Assembly: GCF_000813825.1 (NCBI RefSeq)
Contig: NZ_JWTA01000003.1
Span: 62,001 to 126,000 of the forward strand
DNA from: Chryseobacterium taiwanense
GTDB taxonomy: Bacteria > Bacteroidota > Bacteroidia > Flavobacteriales > Weeksellaceae
DNA length: 64,000 bases
Direction of reading: 5' to 3'
Part shown: positions 61,284 through 64,000 of the stretch, one piece after another
Layout: every line of letters starts with the position of its first letter
Position numbering within the stretch: position 1 is the stretch's first letter
Position numbers and translations under genes: made by a program
Notes under the pieces: model-generated
Told to the model about the DNA's origin: nothing
The model's database searches: none
What the model saw: only the letters and a program-made list of their open reading frames with translations

Positions 61284-61949
61284 TTATTTTCCTCCTAAAA
61301 AGCTTCCTAGAATGTCTCCTAATCCGCCTCCTTGCTGGTTTTGTTGATTGTTATTATTACCGCCTCCAAGAACACTTCCCAAAATATCGTTCAATGGATT
61401 TCCGGAAGATTGTGATTGTCCACCACCCAAAACGCTACCTAAAATATCATTCAACGGGCTGGACTGTTGCGCTTGAGCTTGGTTGGATGCATTACCAAGA
61501 ATTCCTCCTAAAAGATCTCCTAAACCTCCTGCTCCTACATTACTTTGCTGTTTTTCTTTTCCGATATATCCCATAATTACGGGAGCTAACATTGCTAAAA
61601 CAGGACCGATCTTATCAATAGAAATACCTGTATTTTGGGAAAGTTGGTTTTCTACATTCTGTTTATCGCCACCAAAAATATGACTCAAAATAGAACCGCC
61701 TTCCGATTCTCTGGCTTCTAATTGAGATGAATCATTAAGGATGCTTCCGTCATGATCTTTATCTAATGCATTGTTTAGTGCTTCAGCTTCTTTAGCGTCC
61801 TGAGATTTGTTTCTCAAATAAGAAATAATCAAAGGGGCAGCTACTGCTAATAAGGCAATGATTTGATTTCTGTTGATTCCGAATTTATTTTCGGCCTTTT
61901 CAGCAACCTGGTTACTGGTGTTTCCGGTAAGTAGATCTAGTAAACTCAT
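61284..61949 (-). CDS. DUF937 family protein with Gly/Asn/Gln-rich repeats
   Basis: A 221-residue protein of the DUF937 family (LAMLAPVIMGYIGKEKQ; IIALLAVAAPLIISYLRNK). The C-terminal half repeats an LGDILGSxLGGG-like unit four times (GLGDLLGGILGN, LNDILGSVLGGGQ, LNDILGSVLGGGN, GLGDILGSFLGGK), separated by Gln/Asn-rich linkers. No signal peptide is seen. Members are conserved hypothetical proteins; no activity is known. Part of the sequence is low-complexity. Confidence 0.8.
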   Translation of the reverse strand: MSLLDLLTGNTSNQVAEKAENKFGINRNQIIALLAVAAPLIISYLRNKSQDAKEAEALNNALDKDHDGSILNDSSQLEARESEGGSILSHIFGGDKQNVENQLSQNTGISIDKIGPVLAMLAPVIMGYIGKEKQQSNVGAGGLGDLLGGILGNASNQAQAQQSSPLNDILGSVLGGGQSQSSGNPLNDILGSVLGGGNNNNQQNQQGGGLGDILGSFLGGK

Positions 61950-62059
61950 TTCGTATGTGATTTTTAATTGTTGAAATCAAATTTATTAAAAATTCCGAAT
62001 GAAGAGTTTTTTATATTGCAATTGTTGAATGTTTTATGAAGAATTAACTTTGTGTTAAA

Positions 62060-62569
62060 TTAATTCTTTAAAATAGAAACATTAGAGCAAGCTTCTCCGA
62101 ACATAAGAGACTTTACAATCGGTTGCAATTGCTCAACAAGTTCAATGTATGCGTTTTCCGGAATCTCTTTGTCTGAACAGCCTTTTACGAGAACTCTTTT
62201 GCCTCTCATATCATCAAAGTCATAGCTTTGAATTGCGTTGTGCATCAAAATAACTTCCAAATCTTCTTTGTCTCCGAATACAATTTTCTTAGTGACATCA
62301 GTGATTTTGGCAGTAATTAAAAAATAAGCCCAAAGCGGAACAATGGCATCTGCAGAGTTGTATATATAGACATAAGCGTCTTGGTAATCTTCAGGATTGA
62401 TTGCGGCCACTTTTTCACGGAAATCTTTTTCTTTTAAAATCATTTCCATGTAGAGAAAATCTTTTAAATCAATTCCTTTTCTTACTCCTTTTGGAACAAG
62501 ACTCGTAAGGTCAAAATTGATTAAACCGCTTTCTGCAACTTTATTTCGTATTTCAAATTCTTCTGACAT
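62060..62569 (-). CDS. DUF2480 family protein
   Basis: A 169-residue protein of the Bacteroidetes family DUF2480: SGLINFDLTSLVP at the start, LWAYFLI in the middle and the conserved C terminus FGEACSNVSILKN. I used the ATG at 62569 (MSEEFEIRNKVAESG); another ATG three codons upstream is possible. It looks soluble and cytoplasmic. The role is unknown. It is divergent from lpxB. Confidence 0.85.
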   Translation of the reverse strand: MSEEFEIRNKVAESGLINFDLTSLVPKGVRKGIDLKDFLYMEMILKEKDFREKVAAINPEDYQDAYVYIYNSADAIVPLWAYFLITAKITDVTKKIVFGDKEDLEVILMHNAIQSYDFDDMRGKRVLVKGCSDKEIPENAYIELVEQLQPIVKSLMFGEACSNVSILKN

Positions 62570-62588
62570 TTTTATCATTATCTTTGAA

Positions 62589-62596
62589 CAAATTTA
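62589..62596 (-). promoter_or_regulatory. DUF2480 promoter -7 box
   Basis: The minus strand reads TAAATTTG, 20 bases before the chosen ATG. Confidence 0.4.
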
Positions 62597-62735
62597 CAAA
62601 TTAAGATAGTACAATGTCTTATTTGTTTTCTATTCTGATCATAGAAACCTCCCATAACGTATATTTTTTGGTAAGGAGAAAAATTAAGTTGAGTGTTTGC
62701 TGATGGTCATAAAAACATAAAAGATTTCAGAAGAA

Positions 62736-63839
62736 ATGAAATATTATATTATCGCAGGAGAAGCATCCGGAGATCTACACGGAAGTAATTTAATGAAAGC
62801 TTTAAAACAAAAAGATGCGAACGCAGAATTTAGATTTTGGGGAGGTGATCTTATGGAAAAACAAGGCGGAACATTGGTGAAACATTACCGTGATTTGGCT
62901 TTCATGGGCTTTTTGGAAGTTGCGATGAATTTAAAAACCATTTTGAATAATATTAAATTCTGCAAAGAGGACATCAGAAATAATAAACCCGATGTTTTGA
63001 TTTTAGTGGATTATCCGGGATTTAATTTAAGAATTGCAAAGTTTGCGAAAGAATTGGGGATAAAAGTCGTGTATTATATTTCTCCTCAACTTTGGGCGTG
63101 GAAAGAAGGTAGAGTAGAGATCATCAAAAAATATGTAGATGAAATGATGGTGATTCTTCCTTTTGAAGAAGATTTTTATAAAAAGCATAATGTTCATTCT
63201 CACTTTGTAGGACATCCTTTGTTAGACGCCATTTCCACTCTTCAGGAAATTAATATTGAAGAATTTAAAAAAGAAAACGGATTAAACGAGAAAGAAATTA
63301 TAGCCCTTTTGCCAGGTTCCAGAAAACAGGAAGTTGAAAAAATGCTTGAAATAATGCTTTCCGTAAGACCGTATTTTAAAGAATATCAGTTTGTCATTGC
63401 CGGTGCGCCAAGTCTCCCGAAAGAGTTTTATGAAAAATATGTAGATGAAAACGTACATTTTGTTTCCAACAGAACGTATGATTTATTAAGATGTTCAAAA
63501 GCCGCTTTGGTCACTTCGGGAACAGCAACTTTAGAAACGGCATTACTGAATGTTCCAGAAGTTGTTTGCTATCGTGGAAGTAAAGTTTCTTATGCCATTG
63601 CGAAAAGATTGGTAAAGAATATTAAATATATTTCTTTGGTGAATCTAATTATGGATCAGGAGGTTGTGAAAGAATTAATTCAGAATGATTTAAATACTAA
63701 AAATCTGGTTGAAGAATTAAAGAAAATGTTGGAAGGGGAGAATAGATCGGAGGTTCTTAAAAATTATGAATTACTGAGAGAGAAGTTGGGAGGAAAAGGA
63801 GCCAGTGAAAATGCTGCAGACGTGATCATGAAGCTCTAA
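62736..63839 (+). CDS. lpxB: Lipid-A-disaccharide synthase
   Basis: A 367-residue GT19 enzyme that joins UDP-2,3-diacylglucosamine and lipid X to make the lipid A disaccharide at the inner membrane. It opens MKYYIIAGEASGDLHGS, the LpxB signature. FRFWGGDLM, DYPGFNLR, YYISPQLWAWKEGR, FVGHPLLD, LLPGSRKQEVEKML and TSGTATLETAL follow in order. Length is near the family norm. It is divergent from the DUF2480 gene and is followed by the probable comEC start. Confidence 0.96.
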   Translation: MKYYIIAGEASGDLHGSNLMKALKQKDANAEFRFWGGDLMEKQGGTLVKHYRDLAFMGFLEVAMNLKTILNNIKFCKEDIRNNKPDVLILVDYPGFNLRIAKFAKELGIKVVYYISPQLWAWKEGRVEIIKKYVDEMMVILPFEEDFYKKHNVHSHFVGHPLLDAISTLQEINIEEFKKENGLNEKEIIALLPGSRKQEVEKMLEIMLSVRPYFKEYQFVIAGAPSLPKEFYEKYVDENVHFVSNRTYDLLRCSKAALVTSGTATLETALLNVPEVVCYRGSKVSYAIAKRLVKNIKYISLVNLIMDQEVVKELIQNDLNTKNLVEELKKMLEGENRSEVLKNYELLREKLGGKGASENAADVIMKL

Positions 63840-63934
63840 AATTACTATTGTTTACTGATTAGTTTTGAAAATCAATATTTTGCTATTTTTTGTATTTGAA
63901 AATTTATTAAATTGGTTGTTCAAATCACTTGATA

Positions 63935-64000
63935 TTGAATAAACAACCTTTACTAATTCTTTGTGTTTGTTTTATTCTCGGGATATTTCTGCAAGATACT
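63935..64000 (+). CDS. Probable start of ComEC/Rec2 competence protein (cut by window edge)
   Basis: The last 66 bases form an open frame starting at a TTG (63935), another possible TTG lying at 63929. It encodes a short polar start, NKQPL, then a hydrophobic helix LILCVCFILGIFLQD. This resembles the N terminus of ComEC proteins, which begin with a TM helix, and comEC often follows lpxB in this lineage by my recollection. Only 22 codons are visible and no ATG is present, so the call is tentative. Confidence 0.4.
   Translation, partial: MNKQPLLILCVCFILGIFLQDT

Overview
The window reads as a low-GC Flavobacteriia chromosome, most like Chryseobacterium or a near relative (Weeksellaceae). The evidence is the marker set rather than any search. 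It includes type IX secretion (T9SS) C-terminal sorting domains, a BshB1 bacillithiol enzyme, a DUF3276 PUR-type protein, a long NusB, DUF2480, a DUF1800/DUF1501 pair and an ExbB-ExbD-ExbD-TonB locus. Start regions lack Shine-Dalgarno sites, and TAnnTTTG promoter boxes are abundant. I see no insertion sequence, prophage, CRISPR array or rRNA. One tRNA (His) is present. Most of the window is housekeeping sequence on both strands.

Region 1 (1-12.3 kb) starts with the 5' end of gltX on the minus strand, followed by a surface-glycan locus. The locus holds a mannose-6-phosphate-isomerase-type cupin, a methyltransferase with a C-terminal zinc ribbon, a GT2-like protein, a GT2-GT4 fusion, two tandem copies of a GT2 + CgeB-like gene pair, a divergent GT4, a NodB-type polysaccharide deacetylase and two WaaE-like GT2 enzymes. 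Region 2 (12.4-22 kb) is metabolic and ribosomal: rocD, accC, accB, rpmF, DUF177, pdxA, ribE, an orphan NtrY-like histidine kinase, a TrmN6-like methyltransferase, an FtsE-like ATPase and rpmH. Region 3 (22-32.8 kb) holds an NrnA-like DHH phosphoesterase, a patatin, two lipoproteins, an alpha/beta hydrolase, an orphan ExbD, a seven-repeat T9SS beta-propeller, dsbD, tilS and an OmpA-family lipoprotein.

Region 4 (33-42 kb) holds an O-methyltransferase, an NlpC/P60 - DUF1648 - cupin - waaA operon, a GT2 pair, a lipoprotein with a surface-export-like signal, and the DUF1800/DUF1501 pair. Region 5 (42-51 kb) holds leuS and two adjacent units: exbB-exbD-exbD-tonB, and a small membrane protein, a PstS-like lipoprotein and a TPR protein. 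Region 6 (51-64 kb) holds bshB1, tRNA-His, DUF3276, an ABC exporter, nusB-DUF1573-yajC, an SDR, aspS, an HTH/DUF2975 module with two intact and one decayed DUF2975 copy, DUF937, DUF2480, lpxB and probably the first codons of comEC.

Functionally the window is weighted to the envelope: LPS (waaA, lpxB and the glycan locus), TonB energisation, T9SS cargo, lipoproteins and disulfide chemistry. The items most worth a second look are the duplicated GT2/CgeB-like pair, the ExbB/D-TonB neighbourhood with a PstS-like protein that has no ABC partner, the lipoprotein/DUF1800/DUF1501 region, and the amplified and decaying DUF2975 module. I did not find a clearly unprecedented system. The glycan locus and the TonB neighbourhood are the best candidates for undescribed functions. 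All assignments rest on reading motifs, gene order and translated sequence by eye.
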